Shown one piece after another: positions 1 through 12,578 of a stretch of DNA of 64,000 nucleotides (position 1 is the stretch's first letter; each line of letters begins with the position of its first letter). Source of the DNA: Dendrobium chrysotoxum (taxonomy: Eukaryota > Streptophyta > Magnoliopsida > Asparagales > Orchidaceae); the NCBI GenBank assembly GCA_019925795.1, contig CM034312.1, forward strand, positions 83,207,528 through 83,271,527, in the 5' to 3' direction. The notes below the pieces were generated by a model. It was not told where the DNA came from, did not search any database, and was given only the letters and a program-made list of their open reading frames with translations. Both the position numbers and the translations under genes were made by a program.

Positions 1-838
1 GGTGTATTCACTTAAAGCAGGAGAGAGAAATGATTAGGAGAGAGAGAGAGATGAGGAGAGAGATGGGGAGAGAAGACAAATGGGGAGAGAGAAAGAAAAA
101 AAAGAGGGGGAGTGTGGAGGGAGAAATGGATGGGGAGAGAGAGAGAGAGCGGAGGGGAGAGAGAAAGAGAGATTTAAATAATTTTTTTATATTCAAAATA
201 ATTTTTAACTAATATTTATAATTAATATTCATATAATATAAAAAGGCCGATTGATAATTTTTATAATTAATATTTATATAATATTTGTATAATATTCATA
301 ATTTTGATATTTATTATATATTTTTATGCATTTTTAGTGGCCGATTGAATTTTTTTTTGCATATTTATTTATGATTTTTAAAATATACATAATAAAAATT
401 AAAAATATACATAATAAAAAGGCATATATTTATTATATTATATTATTATAAAAATATACATACATGATATTTATTATAAAATTTATTTTTCAAATTTAAA
501 TACTCATGACACTTAAAAAAATAGTTTTAATTTTTTTTATAGAGTAAAAATTTTAATATTATACTTTTTAAATATAATTTATATTTTTTTTACTTTTTAT
601 ATATAATAATTTTTCTGTATAATTTTTTAATATATATTTAAAACTATTTTCTTTTTATTTTATAAAATTTTATTTAAACTTTTTCCTTAAAATTAGAAAA
701 AGAAAAAAGCAAAAAAAAAGTCATGAGTACTTTTTCTCTCTCCCTCTTTTTTTCTCTCTCCCCATTTGTCTTCTCTCCCCATCTCTCTCCTCATCTCTCT
801 CTCTCCCAATCATTTCTCTCTCCTGCTTTAAGTGAATA
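1..838. repeat. GA/CT-rich inverted-repeat element
   Basis: The first ~115 bases (GGTGTATTCACTTAAAGC followed by GAGAGA-rich DNA) return as a near-perfect reverse complement at about 721-838, ending GCTTTAAGTGAATACGCC. Between the arms lies very AT-rich DNA with no gene. The layout is that of a fold-back or MITE-like non-autonomous DNA element. The left arm starts at the window edge, so the true end and any target duplication cannot be checked. Reading frames in the arms are purine or pyrimidine low-complexity translations and are not genes. Confidence 0.6.
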
Positions 839-1310
839 CGCCAAAGGATTTGACACATTCTGCTCTCTCTCTCTCCAGCTCTCTTTCTCTCTCCAAATTT
901 GAGTTGAATGTGCCAATAATAATAGTGCATTTAGAATGCGCTATTTTATTTTGGCGCATTTACTCCTTTTTAAATTTTGTATTAAACATGCTCCTTTAGC
1001 TAATTCTGAAGCTTAATCTACTCCTTTATAAAATAACGCCGATCGAAATCTGTGTAAACGCCTAATGGTAAGCTTAAGGTACTCTACATTTACATGGCTA
1101 GACAGATGTACTAGTTTGCGGATACATGGAGGAGCCAAAGGTAACACATTTAAAAGCAATTTAGAGAATTATTTGTTACATCCAAGGCGCTATTTCTAAT
1201 GGACTATTATACGCTTCTTCTAATGATTTTTAGTTGTATGGTTTCTTCAGTTATGATTAGGGAGGTGATATGAATGATTGAAAGGCATCAAAGGATTTAT
1301 TTTCTATTTA

Positions 1311-1692
1311 GGTGATATGGCATTTGCATGGATATCCAAGAAACAATCTATCATTAGTCTCTATACCAATGAAGTGAAATATATTGCATCATCATCATTT
1401 AGAAGTTATGCAATTTGGTTTAGGGCTTTGCTTAACGAAATGCATCTTTTGTAACTTGAAGTTTCAAAGATCAACTAAGACAGCAAATCATCATTCATGT
1501 TAGTCAAGAATCCAATTCATCATAAAAGGGCAAGTACACAAACATTCAACAATGTCATTTGAGAGCATTTGTAAGGTATATGTAGAGCTTATCTGCATAG
1601 AGGCAAATAATCAAGCTGTGGATATCTTCACCAAACTGCTTGCGGCAGATATATTTCATAAACTCAAGGCTACTCTTAGAATGAAGAATGGA
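1311..1692 (+). pseudogene. Ty1/copia pol remnant (RNase H end)
   Basis: Conceptual translation from 1311 gives an RNase H-like stretch of copia pol: an AWISKKQSIISLYTNEVKYIA-type segment followed by AIWFRALLNEM. After a frame break come NP(I)HHKR-like and QAVDIFTKLLAADIFHKL segments, which match the well-known C-terminal end of plant copia polyproteins. Stops and frameshifts interrupt it and no LTRs were found next to it, so it is an old fragment. It lies just upstream of a NYC1 exon, probably inside a NYC1 intron. DNA at 841-1310 and 1693-2229 shows nothing I recognise. Confidence 0.7.
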
Positions 1693-2229
1693 AGACAACT
1701 AAGTTTAAAGGGAGAGTTGGAAATTAAATTCAGCTTAACTCTAACTTCAGAACTCTTAGGATTTTAGTAGCATACTAATCATCAAGTTGTATTGATTGAT
1801 TTGTTAATGATAGGTCTTACATGTGTAAAATATACAATGAGCATACCAAGAGTCAATATGGATATTGGAATGAACCGTTAGATGATTAGATGATTGTATA
1901 GTAACTCTTTGTTTAGAGTTATTTTATATTATAAATCTTCATGTAGCCCATATATATCCATTGGTTCATTTTTGAATGTCAAGATACATGACCTGAGCCT
2001 AAAACCCCCTTCAAATTTTATTTCTATTTCCTTGTCTAATCTTGTGTTGGTCTTGCTATTTCTCCTAATTTCTATCACCCTTCATGTATCAATGTTATTT
2101 TTTTCTATTCCTCTCCAAATAGAACTCTCTTGTTTTTTTTTTTAATTTATAAATATTCCAAAATATTCATGTCCTCAAATATCAATTATCCTATGGAATT
2201 ATTCTCGTGATGAACTTGTTAATTGACAG

Positions 2230-5200
2230 ATAAACAATGCTGGGACTAATAAAGGTTTTAGGCCACTCCTACAGTTTACGGATGAAGATATTGATCAGGT
2301 ATGATTTTTTTTTTCTGACATCAAGATGACTACTATTTGTTTGCTTGTTCAGCTTAATTGCCGTGAACCTTATTGATAGCTATTATGTTTGTAGATGGGC
2401 TGGAAAAAACTGTCTACTGCTTTGTTGCTTTAGAACTCATCTTGTAGTGCAGATTCACTTAACAGCCTTTCACAATGTACCCTACTCATATGATGTATTC
2501 TTGCGGCAGAGTTTGAGATGCACCGTTCTGCAACTCTTGTTGCTAAGTTACCATTTTGTACTCAAGAATTATTTTTTCGTGCTTGTGATGGAACATGATA
2601 GTGATATTGATGTAGAACGGATATGAGGGAGCAGGTCATTTGAAAATTTGAATTAATTAATTCCCATAATGGGATATCCAATTAGAGAATTAATTAATTA
2701 AGAGGAGGGAATTAATGAGAATTAAGTGGATTGGAGAGAGAGGGGAGGGGCTAGCCTAAAGAGGGAGAGGAGAGAGAGTGTCCAGGTTCGTTGAATGTGA
2801 AATTCGAATTGATTCCCAATTAGTTTCAGATTTATCAAATCCTTGATTGAAGGAAGGCTTTCCAAAATTAAGCTAAATGATTTAGGAAAGAATTTGAAGT
2901 TTCAAATTCGTTTGAATTTTGAATTAAAAAACTTAACCAAAATTAGAACAACTTAATTTAGGAAAGAATAAATTTTAGAGGGAAAGAGAATTGATTGAGA
3001 GCATTAATTGAGGGGAATTAATTAATATGTGAGGGAAAAGGGGGCCGGCCCAAGAAGGAGGGGGAGAGATGTCCAAATTCGATGTATGTGGATCAAGCAT
3101 TAAATGGGATTGGGGAAATAAATTTGAAATTAATTTCAGATTGGGAGTAATTGGAGGAGGCTCCCTAATGTAGAATTTATTAAATTGGAAATATTTTGAA
3201 ATTCAAATTTATTTGAACTCAAAATTGAATGACTTTCTAAATTAACGAAATCTAATTTAGGAAGGTAATCAAGAGGGAATTTGAAATTTGAAAATTGAAA
3301 TTAAGGGTTTGTGGTGGAGGGGCCGGCGGGTTTTGGTGGAGGATGAGATGAAGCCGGCGGGATTGGAGAGAAAAATAAGGTGGGGCCGATTTGGTGGAAG
3401 TAGGGAGAGGATGGAGATGACGAATATGAAAGACAAGGAGGAACACAAACAAAGAAACAAAAAGATAAAATATAAACCGCGAGCCTTGGACTCTTCCGAA
3501 GACTGACGGGTGATACGTTGCCCTTCTCCAAGGGACTTCAAGCCACGAGCCCGGACCCATTATGCGGCTGGTGGAAACTCCGATTCCCTCCCATAGGAAT
3601 CTCACTAACGTTCTCTCTCAAGAACACAAGTGTAAACACCAAATTTTATTAATAATCCATCCTTACATTACACAAGCAAGGGCCTCTATATATAGGCCTA
3701 AGAAACTAAAACAAGACACATATGTCCCTAGGGCTTACATAGGACGACCCTCCTAAGTAAGGGTAAAAACGGAAAATTCATAATAAAAATTAAAAAGTTC
3801 AAATAAAATTTAAGATAACGTGGGACGATCACGGCCGTCGATCTTCAGCTCCTCCTCAGATAGGCATGGACGGTTGGTTGGATGTCCACATCAGATATCA
3901 CTTTAGCACATCGGATGCAATGCAACTTTTTTTTTTTTGTTGAAGAAGCCATTACGAAGCAATGTTAAATTGAAAAGACTCTGGTTCCACTGACATTAAT
4001 AATTTAAAATAGTGAAAAAAATAAACTAAGATGTTGTGTTGATGTACAACTTAAGAGAATACTTGGGCATGCTGTTGTTTTTATTCAATTTAAGCTAATC
4101 TTGCCATTTTTAAACATAGCACTTTGATCTAACTTCTTTGACATCTACAGATTAAAATGCATGCTGCATGGAAACTGTTATCATTTTTGTATTCAATAAA
4201 AAGTGTATAAATTTAATGAGGTTTCAACTGTTTAAACCTTAAATAATGAATCAAAACCAGTATTTGAAGCGTAGGAAATATACCTTGGGCATCCAAGAGC
4301 TCTGCACATAAATTTTTCTTGTCAATAGAGTTACAATTAGTATTTTGAAACTTAGATTTTCCATTCATTACCCATTTTTTTCATTGCTTCTCTTTTGCAT
4401 GCAAATTCTAGGACTTACGTTTCTGCTCAATTTAACTGTCATGCTGATGCATTGCATGGTGAAATTCTAGGCACAGGGTATTTGATAGAAAATTTGATAA
4501 TGAGCTAGACTTGCATGCATAATTTATTAGTTCTATTTAAGGGCAACACTTTCAGTAAACTAGTCCTTAATGTTTCATCTTTTTTATAAACAGGAACACC
4601 TAAAAATGCTGTTGATTAATTATTTTTAATCATCTATTAATTCTTCTTCCTCTAACTTTATAGTCGCGAGCTCCTTGAATCAATAACCAACCAACTTGAT
4701 GCCTTTCGTATGCAAAGTCCAACGACGCCATTTGTTGGTTTGATCGGCTGGATCTTGTTTCTTGAGATTGTTAGAGGTGTGATCCCACTGGGGTAAAATC
4801 CCTTGCTAGATCCTGTTGAAAGGATCTCACGCGCAAGATCCTTAAAAAAATACTTTTTGGTTTATTTTCTTCATTCAATCGACAAAGACCTTTGATCCAT
4901 GAGGTTGAAAGTCCTAGAAGAGCCTAGAGTAGTGGTTAAATTTTACAAACCTTGAGATTTTTACTAAAGTTTAAAAAAATCTGAGTAAAACTATAAAAAC
5001 TAGTATAATTATGAATGATTGTAATAATCTTGGTATAATTACTATGGTGAGCCTAGAGTAATGGGTTAGTTGCCTTTAATATATTAAGGAGGCCCCAAAT
5101 TTGAGTTAAAAAACCGACATTTGTATAATTTTAGGTGTAATGTTGTGTGTATCCCTCCTCAAACTCTTGACTTGTGAACTCCGTGCATTGGTATGCCCAA

Positions 5201-8200
5201 TAATTATCATGTTTCTTTACAACCTTTAAAATTTTCTAGGTTTGTTAATAACTTTATTGTTCATCAAATCCCAATAAATTTATTGGAGTAAAACCTCGGT
5301 AAAATTGCCATTGTTCAGTGAGATTGAAAGCCTAGAAGTGCCTAGAGTAGTGGTTAAATTTTACATCACTTTGATTAAAAATACCTTGAGATTTTTACTA
5401 CAGTTTAAAAAAATCCGAGTAAAACTATAGAAACTAGTATAATTATGAATGATTGTAATAATCTTGGTATAATTTCTATGGTGAGCCTAGAGTAATGGTA
5501 AGTTGCCTTTAATATATTTAGGAGGCCCCAAATTTGAGTTAAAAAATTGACATTTGTATAATTTTAGGTGTAATGTTGTGTGTATCCCTCCTCAAACTCT
5601 TGATTTGTGTGAACTCCATGCATTGGTATGCCCAATAATTATCATGTTTCTTTACATACTTTAAAATTTTCTAGGTTTGTTAATAACTTTATAGTTCATC
5701 AAAATCCCAATAAATTTATTGGAGTAAAACCTCGGTAAAATTGCCATTGTTCAGTGCACAGTTTTTAGAACTCCATTAGTGTTGATGCAAATCTAGTCAT
5801 CCATCAACCCGGTAAAATTACGAAGGTTTGGTAAAGCATCAGTAATATTACCAAAATTTGGTGCAATAATAGTAAATCTGCTAGGGTTGAAAAATCATTT
5901 GAGTTTTTAAGCATCTTTGTTTAGAAGAAAGTTGAAAATTTTGAGGTTTAGTTCGCTAAACTTGGAAAAACATTGTACTTCACTAATAAACTAAATTATA
6001 GTGACTTTTATAAAAATTGGTCATTTTATTATGGTCACATGTTACCTCTCTGCTTTGTGAACTTAGCGTTTTAAAACTAATTTCACATTGCTTAATGGCC
6101 AGATTGTGTCCGCGAACTTGGTTGGGTCATTGATCTGCACAAGAGAAGCTATACGTGTTATGGGAGCTCAAGAGAAGGGGGGTCATGTGTTCAACATGGA
6201 TGGGGCTGGTTCTGGGGGATCAAGTACCCCTCTGACTGCTGTGTAAGTTTGCATGCATATATAGTGCGGAACTTTTCATAAAGCTCTAATCCGTTGTCTG
6301 ATTGCATATTTCAACAGCATTAAGAATTACAATTCAGTTTGTTGTTTTGGCAATAAAATCCCTTCTTACTAATATATGCCAGCGTTATATTTAGCTATTT
6401 TGCCTTCAGTTTTATGTCCTTTAGAATCAGATGAGTTTCCCCTATCTCATAATTATTTTGGTAGCTATGTAATCATGTGTAGCAATCCTCTTATTTATGA
6501 TAGATGAGTAACTTTTATTCTACTGTTCTCTCCTTAACCGCTGATTAGATGTCATGCCAAACTCTATGTGCATTTTATCTTCTCCTTTTCTAGGAATGAC
6601 CAACGCACAAGTCCTTGTGGTGTAAGGATTGATCCACTTTTTTAAAAATATTACAATTAGGTCCCTGAGATGGAATGGCAATGCAAATAAGTCCCTTTCA
6701 TGATTTGTTTTTTTTTTTTTAAATTTCACTTCCTAAAATACTTTTGTTATAAGCTTGACCGAGGGATCTCATTAAGACAAAATGAGGCCTCCTAGCAACT
6801 TCACCCATCATCTATTGTGAAGTGATTCTCACAACTTTCTATGAATATGAGAATAAAAAACAAGAAGCTATTGTAATGAGGTGCTGATAATACTCTAGTT
6901 CTATAGATGCTCCCATCATCATCATTTCAGATTTATGGTTTTTTTGTCTCACATTTGTGAAAGATTACCTGTTAAGGCTTTGGCTCACACTCAGTAGATT
7001 TTGTTCTTGTTGTCAACAATTTTGAAGATGACTCGCAATTAAATCTAGTGAGATTTGCCTTTTCTATGTAGTCTTTTTTTTTTTTTAACTTGCATTTGTT
7101 AAGACTTGAGGGTTTTTCTGACTTGCCTTTTGTATCTTTTGAGTGCATTTTGTCTTCCTTTTCAAATGTTTCATTGTGTAATTCTCTGAGATTTGCCTCT
7201 TTCTCTTTTCACTAGATTTTCATCGAGAATGAAGGATAAAGAATTCTAGAAAGCTGGGAAGAGTATTATGATAAGTAATATGTGTAGCATTCAGTTGCAA
7301 GTCACGCGTGATCAAGTGTTTGAACTAATGACAATTAACTAACAATGTGACTCCAACTGAAATCGCTATGGACCTGCGCTATGGACCTGCGTTAAATTTT
7401 AAGAAGTGATAGAAACCTAGTTGTAGTATTTTTGAAAAGGTTAACCAACTTGGGATCATCATGTAATTTACCCAAAACCAAATATGCAACCTAGATAGAA
7501 ACAATATCAAAATTTCAATTTGTAATCTGCACGTGATATCAAGGCGGAGTTAGCCATTGTCCTTTGCTGGTTTCAGAAGATTTAGGAAGCTTGGACTTTT
7601 TTTTTTCTTCCATTGTTGAATTAACGGTCCATGGTTTGCAACATGTTTATTCCTTGATTCTCTATGTTATGCTAATCTCCTTTTGCTAGATTATTGAAGT
7701 AACTCTTGAATGGATGATTGTATCTAATTTGTAGCTATGGCTCAACAAAGTGTGGGCTTAGGCAACTTCGTAATTCGCTTATGAAAGAGTGCAGAAGGTC
7801 CAAGGTCGGAGTACACACTGCATCTCCGGGAATGGTTCTAACGGATCTTCTTCTGAGGTTATTCTTGCCTGTCTCATGAATCTTATTAATTTAAACTACT
7901 AGGTTTTTGCTCAATTAAACATAATTTCAATTTGATAGCTTTTTTTAGTGAGTTGTTGAATTTCTTTCATTTCATGCCTCCACTTCAAGTGTTATTAGTG
8001 CTAATAAGATAAAGTTGTGCCTCCTATAATACTTGGAATCTAACTTCAGTTTACATAATATTAAGCAAGGTAAAATCTTCATGCATAATCCCCTAAACAA
8101 GTAAATTTAAAAATAAAAAACTATGCGTAACATGTGTCTAGCAACTTTTCAGTGGTTCAAGCCTCAGAAACAAGCAAATGTTTAATATCATCTGTGAGCT

Positions 8201-9144
8201 ACCAGAAACTGTGGCAAGATCATTGGTGCCAAGGATAAGAGTTGTTAAGGGTAGCGGCAAAGCAATAAATTACTTGACACCCCCTCGCATTCTGGTTGCT
8301 TTGGTCACTGCTTGGCTTCGCCGTGGTAGATGGTTCGATGATCAGGTAATTTTTTATTTCAAACTAGGTGAAGTATATTTACAAATTATTCTTACAGATG
8401 GCAATACCTTCCACTGTGCTATTAGTGATGTTATAATTAGGGTTGCTAACGATTTGATCTCAAGCCACTTCTAGTCTTAGCAAAATCTTGGCTTGATTAG
8501 ATCCAAGTATGACTCATTAACTTTGATTTGAGTAAAAAAATGATCCAATCTTGATTAATTTTAGATCTATTAAGTCAAAATTATAGTCCAACATCTATTG
8601 TTACACTTATATATGCACTTATTAGATCAAGTACAGCACATTAACTCTCATCCGAGTTTTATTCGAGCAAAATTTTATCCAATCTTGGTTAATTTTCTAT
8701 CTTCTAAGCAAAATTTTTAGTTGACAATATATATATAAACATTCATGCAAATCTAAATACGTGCATATGCATTCATATATATAGATATTTACATATGATT
8801 GATATTTCAAGCTGATTTCCAGACAACTTGATCTTTTCCAACTCCAACTCAAAATCGGCTCGAAAATTAGGCCGAGCCATTTGGCCTGTGGCTTAGACTT
8901 GTTTGGCTTGATCTCAACCATAATTAAAATTTCTGAGTTAGTCTCTTTTGTTTGTCAGGGTAGAGCACTCTATGCTGCAGAAGCAGATAGGATTCGTAAC
9001 TGGGCCGAAAATCGGGCAAGATTCTCCTTCACAGATGCTATGGAGATGTATACAGAGAATGCCTGGGTGTCTGTTTTCTCTCTCTCAGTTGTCTGTGCCT
9101 TTATAATCCTCTCCAGTTCAACTAATTCCGTTCATGGCACATGA
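2230..9144 (+). CDS. NYC1: chlorophyll(ide) b reductase NYC1, 3' half (five exons)
   Basis: Exons: 2230-2298, 6103-6242, 7735-7857, 8153-8345 and 8959-9144 (TGA at 9142-9144). All introns are GT-AG and the joined exons stay in frame for 236 codons plus stop. This is roughly the C-terminal half of the protein; earlier exons must lie left of the window. NYC1 is a thylakoid-membrane short-chain dehydrogenase that reduces chlorophyll b to 7-hydroxymethyl chlorophyll a with NADPH, the first step of chlorophyll b and LHCII breakdown in senescence, acting with NOL. Visible evidence: the SDR NNAG motif in the first exon, GAGSGGSS with the catalytic Ser region, YGSTK with catalytic Tyr and Lys, then SPGMVLTDLL, and a conserved hydrophobic C-terminal segment (WVSVFSLSVVCAFIIL) that fits a membrane anchor. 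GAGSGGSSTPLTAVYGSTK is typical of NYC1 rather than NOL. The first visible intron is 3.8 kb and filled with repeats. No frame damage is seen. Confidence 0.93.
2602..3900 (-). mobile_element. degenerate LTR relic in NYC1 intron
   Basis: The segment starts TGATATTGATGTAG and ends ATCAGATATCA, an imperfect inverted match typical of LTR ends. Read on the minus strand it has a TATA-like CCTATATATAGAGG (about 3684-3697) followed by a leader-like stretch. At 2640-3260 it holds two diverged copies of a GAATTAATTAATT / GGGAGAGGAGAGAG / TGTCCA(G/A)(G/A)TTCG block. No internal coding region is attached, so it looks like an old solo LTR. I see no matching 5-bp target duplication, which lowers confidence. 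The minus-strand frames here (for example 3252-3605) are low-complexity and probably not genes. Confidence 0.45.
4903..5757. repeat. ~420-bp tandem duplication in NYC1 intron
   Basis: Two consecutive copies, about 4903-5319 and 5320-5757, share the same order of blocks: CCTAGA(A)G-GCCTAGAGTAGTGG, TTAAAAAAATC(T/C)GAGTAAAAC, AGGAGGCCCCAAATTTGAG, TGTTGTGTGTATCCCTCCTC, and CCTCGGTAAAATTGCCATTG. They differ by scattered substitutions and a ~20-bp insertion in the second copy. No coding potential. The flanks at 3901-4902 and 5758-6102 are ordinary AT-rich intron DNA; 4660-4800 resembles a retroelement scrap. Confidence 0.8.
6243..7734 (+). other. NYC1 intron, no feature recognised
   Basis: A 1.5-kb GT-AG intron with T-rich runs (6707-6720, 7075-7086, 7598-7608). 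I see no gene or clear transposon ends. The shorter introns at 7858-8152 and 8346-8958 are likewise featureless apart from AT-richness. Confidence 0.7.
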
Positions 9145-11640
9145 TTTACTCGGCATGATCATTTAGGGTTTTGGAGTAAACTAGATTAACAACAACCATA
9201 AAATTCCTCCAAAGCAGAAGAAGAAAATTGCAAGAATACAGAAAATCATCATCAACCTTGATATCTTTATGCCTACTGATTCATACACGCAGAATCTGCC
9301 ACAAAGAAGGTAGTTTTTTTTTCCCTTTCAATCTTTTGTTTAAAAGAAATTCTTCTGTGAATACAAAGGCAAGTTGTATTTTTCAACTTGTATTGTGATA
9401 ATCCCAAGTGGCTTGTAAGGCGGGCTTAATTAGTTTACTGTATGGAACAGCTACTGTGCAATGAATCCATGTAACTTACAGAAGAAATCTATCTATATCA
9501 TTTGTTTTTTACTCCATTGGCAGTTATTGTAATGGCTAAATTAGTGAATGCAGACTTTCATGTTTGTAGCTGCAATGGCTGATGATTTTGTACCTGTAGC
9601 TTGCCTGATTAAATATCGGCCAGTTAGCTCATAATGTAATTTAGATCGATCGTGATGAGTGATTATAATGGGGCAGTTTGGCTTCAAGGAAAAGAGGCGT
9701 AAAGTATTTTAACTATAGAAGTGTTAAAATTAGTGAATGCAGACTTTTTTATTGATTTGTAAATTAGTTTTTTAGTACAAAAATTTTTTTCAATTAAAAA
9801 TTTGTGTGTTAAAAAACTTCTTTAGAAAATAACAAAAAATTGTCCCAAACGAAATCTAAGAGCACCTATCTCTAAATCTTTGTTAAGTACATAGGTAATT
9901 CCAACTCAACTTTTCTTGAATTCATTATTGAAGCAATTTTTATCAACCCATCAAAAACAAGATATTAAACTACTAATTGAGTGAAATAATACATGACCTC
10001 ATGGTTAAAGAAAATCATTTTTTTCGAGATTATGAATTCAAATAACACACTTTTTGATCTATCGTTCGACGTATCAAGAACGAAAGAAACTTAAGTTCAT
10101 ATTGAATAAACCACCATGTTATCACTCTTAATTATCACATAAACTACTTATATGCTAATCTCAACTCAACTTCACTTCATTCATATAAGCCACTATCCCA
10201 TCATTTATTATCCTCTCCCTCAAATAAAAATGATAACTTATTAATCAATTACTATTATTATTTTGTTTAACAATAGCGGGATTTGTATGCATATCATATA
10301 CTTCATATGAATTTCTATATATAACACTTAAATAACATCAAAGCATATGCATGACGATATATGTTTTACTTTATATAAGTTAACAATGGTGCTATTTTTG
10401 ATGTAATTTAAAGATTTGAGTGTTATATAAGTAAATATAAAGATTTATATGTTTGAAATGTAAATAGATAAATTTTTTTTGATATGTTTATAAATCCCTC
10501 TTAATAATATTAACATAATATGCAAAATATTATTTTAGAAATTAAAATAAGCAATGTAAAGGTGAATAATATAAATAATCATCATTATTTATATATCCTA
10601 TATTTTTTGAATATAGAACCATCACTTATTTTTTAATTTTTTAATTTATATCTTATGATTCATATGCAATATAATATCTAGTAATAGGAGAGTCAAATAT
10701 GATTATAAAAAATAGATTTGGTTAATAAATAATGTAATATATATGTAATAATGGATGAAATAAATATAATTTAAAAAGTATTAAAATATATGTATAATAT
10801 TGAATATATATAAAAAAGATAAATATAAGTATCTCTAAATCTTAATATGCACATTATACTAAAAAACAAAAATATGAGATAACAAATTTAAATTTTAATA
10901 AGCTTATTTTCTCCAACTAAACCCTAAAATTTAATAAAATAAAGTTGCAAATGGTTGAAAAAAAAAAAAAAAAGGTTGAAACTTCAAAATGGATTGATTT
11001 AAGAAATAAGCCTAATGAAAAAAAAAATTGTATAATATTGTAATACAAATTATATATATATAAAAAGAGATATTTTTTTTTATAAATGATCAAAATGATC
11101 AGATTATTTAAAAATATCATTTTAATTTTTTTAAAATTTTAAATAGGAATTTAAATAATTTCACAAAATAGTTAATTTGATACCTATTTAAAAAAATCAA
11201 GAGGTCATATTGATGGAGTCTATTTTTAATTGCTTAATAAAAAATAGGGTTCAATTCAATTCTTTTACCAAAAAAAAAAAAGAAAGTCAAAATTAAAAAA
11301 ATACTTAAACTTCTTTTGAAACAGCTTTCTTACTACTTCTTAAAACAGCTTTATAGTACATAAAATTTATTTTTTGTACTAAAATATTATTAGCAGTAAA
11401 AAAATCACATCAAACTATCTTATATCTTTTATTAAAATTAAAAAAATGTTTTATGTATCCTTCTCCACGACTTTCTCAACCAAGAAATTTTTAGTAATAA
11501 TCGTTTGGTTAGGAGCTTTTTGGCTATCAATTAAAAAATTTTAAAATTTAAAATTTATGGTGCCTGTGAACTTGTCTTAATTAATTGGCTAAAAAGAAGG
11601 CGAAAATAAAAAGTATTTAGGGATTCTTTTTGTTCCGCTC
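9145..11640. other. intergenic AT-rich DNA with MITE remnants
   Basis: This starts with the presumed NYC1 3' UTR (to roughly 9500). Two decayed pieces of a MITE family that ends GTTTCGTTTGGGACGGC occur at about 9755-9860 (ending TTGTCCCAAACGAAATC) and 11309-11400 (GAAACAGCTTTCTTACTACTTCTTAAAACAGC). The stretch 10200-11280 is very AT-rich. No reading frame looks real. Confidence 0.55.
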
Positions 11641-11688
11641 GATCGATATTAGCACAGCGCGTATGTCGGTATCGTACGAGCGGAGAGA

Positions 11689-12267
11689 ATGGAGAGAATC
11701 GAAGCGGAAGGAGGCGTAATGGAGGGATTCATCGGTGCGATCCGGCCACCGAGGTTGGAGGACGCTGGCCTGGAGTACTGCGCCCTCCCGCCAAAGTCCA
11801 TCATGGAAGCCTTCTCTCGAGCTGCCGCCTCCCTCAAATCTCGCGTCGCCGCCTCTATCTCCGGCTCTGCAGACGACTCCGTCGACGGAGAAGGCGGTGG
11901 ATGCGTTCAGGATCCGGGCCCCAGCAATGGCCTGAACCCGGACAAGCTTCTTGGCATCGGCGAGATGTTCCCTCCGGCGTTTCCTTTGTGTGGCAATGGG
12001 GGAATGGAGGTGGAGATCGAAGGCGCTAAGGATGAGGTGGTCGTTATTGGTGCCGGAGGTGGGGAGATGGACAGTGATAGGGTTGTGGTTGTGGGTGGAG
12101 CAGGATATGAGGGAGAAGGCGGGGAATCAGATTTTGGAGGTAAGGGAGGCTGCACCGGTGATGGAGAACTGCTTCCAGGAGTGAAGAATGGGCATGCCCA
12201 TGACGGCGATTTGGACGACGATGATGAGCATAAGGACGGACCTATACTTGTTGAAGGACTAATCTGA
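11689..12267 (+). CDS. small acidic plant protein of unknown function
   Basis: An intronless frame of 192 codons in a GC-rich island (11640-12270) inside AT-rich DNA, ending with TGA at 12265-12267. The N-terminal block, residues 19-35, contains RPPRLEDAGLE then CALPP. I recall this signature from a plant-specific family of small acidic proteins of unknown function. A short Ala/Ser-rich segment (about 40-60) follows, then a Gly- and acid-rich tail with Val-Val-Val repeats and a DDDDE cluster (about residues 175-180), ending ILVEGLI. No signal peptide or membrane segment is visible. The family block begins near the second Met (residue 11, base 11719), so translation could start there instead. 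Its function is not known to me. Overlapping frames on both strands are shadows caused by high GC. Confidence 0.75.
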   Translation: MERIEAEGGVMEGFIGAIRPPRLEDAGLEYCALPPKSIMEAFSRAAASLKSRVAASISGSADDSVDGEGGGCVQDPGPSNGLNPDKLLGIGEMFPPAFPLCGNGGMEVEIEGAKDEVVVIGAGGGEMDSDRVVVVGGAGYEGEGGESDFGGKGGCTGDGELLPGVKNGHAHDGDLDDDDEHKDGPILVEGLI

Positions 12268-12578
12268 TTATGAATTCTTGCTAGGGTTCAATTCCTCTTA
12301 TTAGTACTATACTTGCATTGCTATTGTTTTCAATCTCTGTTTTTGTAATTGTTGCAACGGAATTAGAATATTGTTGCTTTTCTATGCTATTTGCTAACAA
12401 CATGTGCGTTCTGTGGCGATCTTGCTAGTTCTTAAAGATTTGCAGACTCACGAGATCACAACGTATGGTTAATAAAACTTGATAGTGATGGTTAAGAACT
12501 TGATATGGAACGTTGTTTTTTTTCTTTTTTATTTAATTTCTTTAGGAAAGTATCATTGCATCACTTTTTAACCTTTTT

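Noticed and set aside
8..930. Ser/Leu- and Arg/Glu-rich short frames
   Set aside because: Translations of GA/CT low-complexity DNA in an inverted repeat.
4660..4800. Possible extra NYC1 exon in the long intron
   Set aside because: The flanking exons already join in frame (…DIDQ to IVSANL…), and this piece has no NYC1-like peptide.
11907..12184. Frames overlapping the acidic-protein gene
   Set aside because: Shadows in a GC-rich coding island; the + frame from 11689 has the recognisable N-terminal block.
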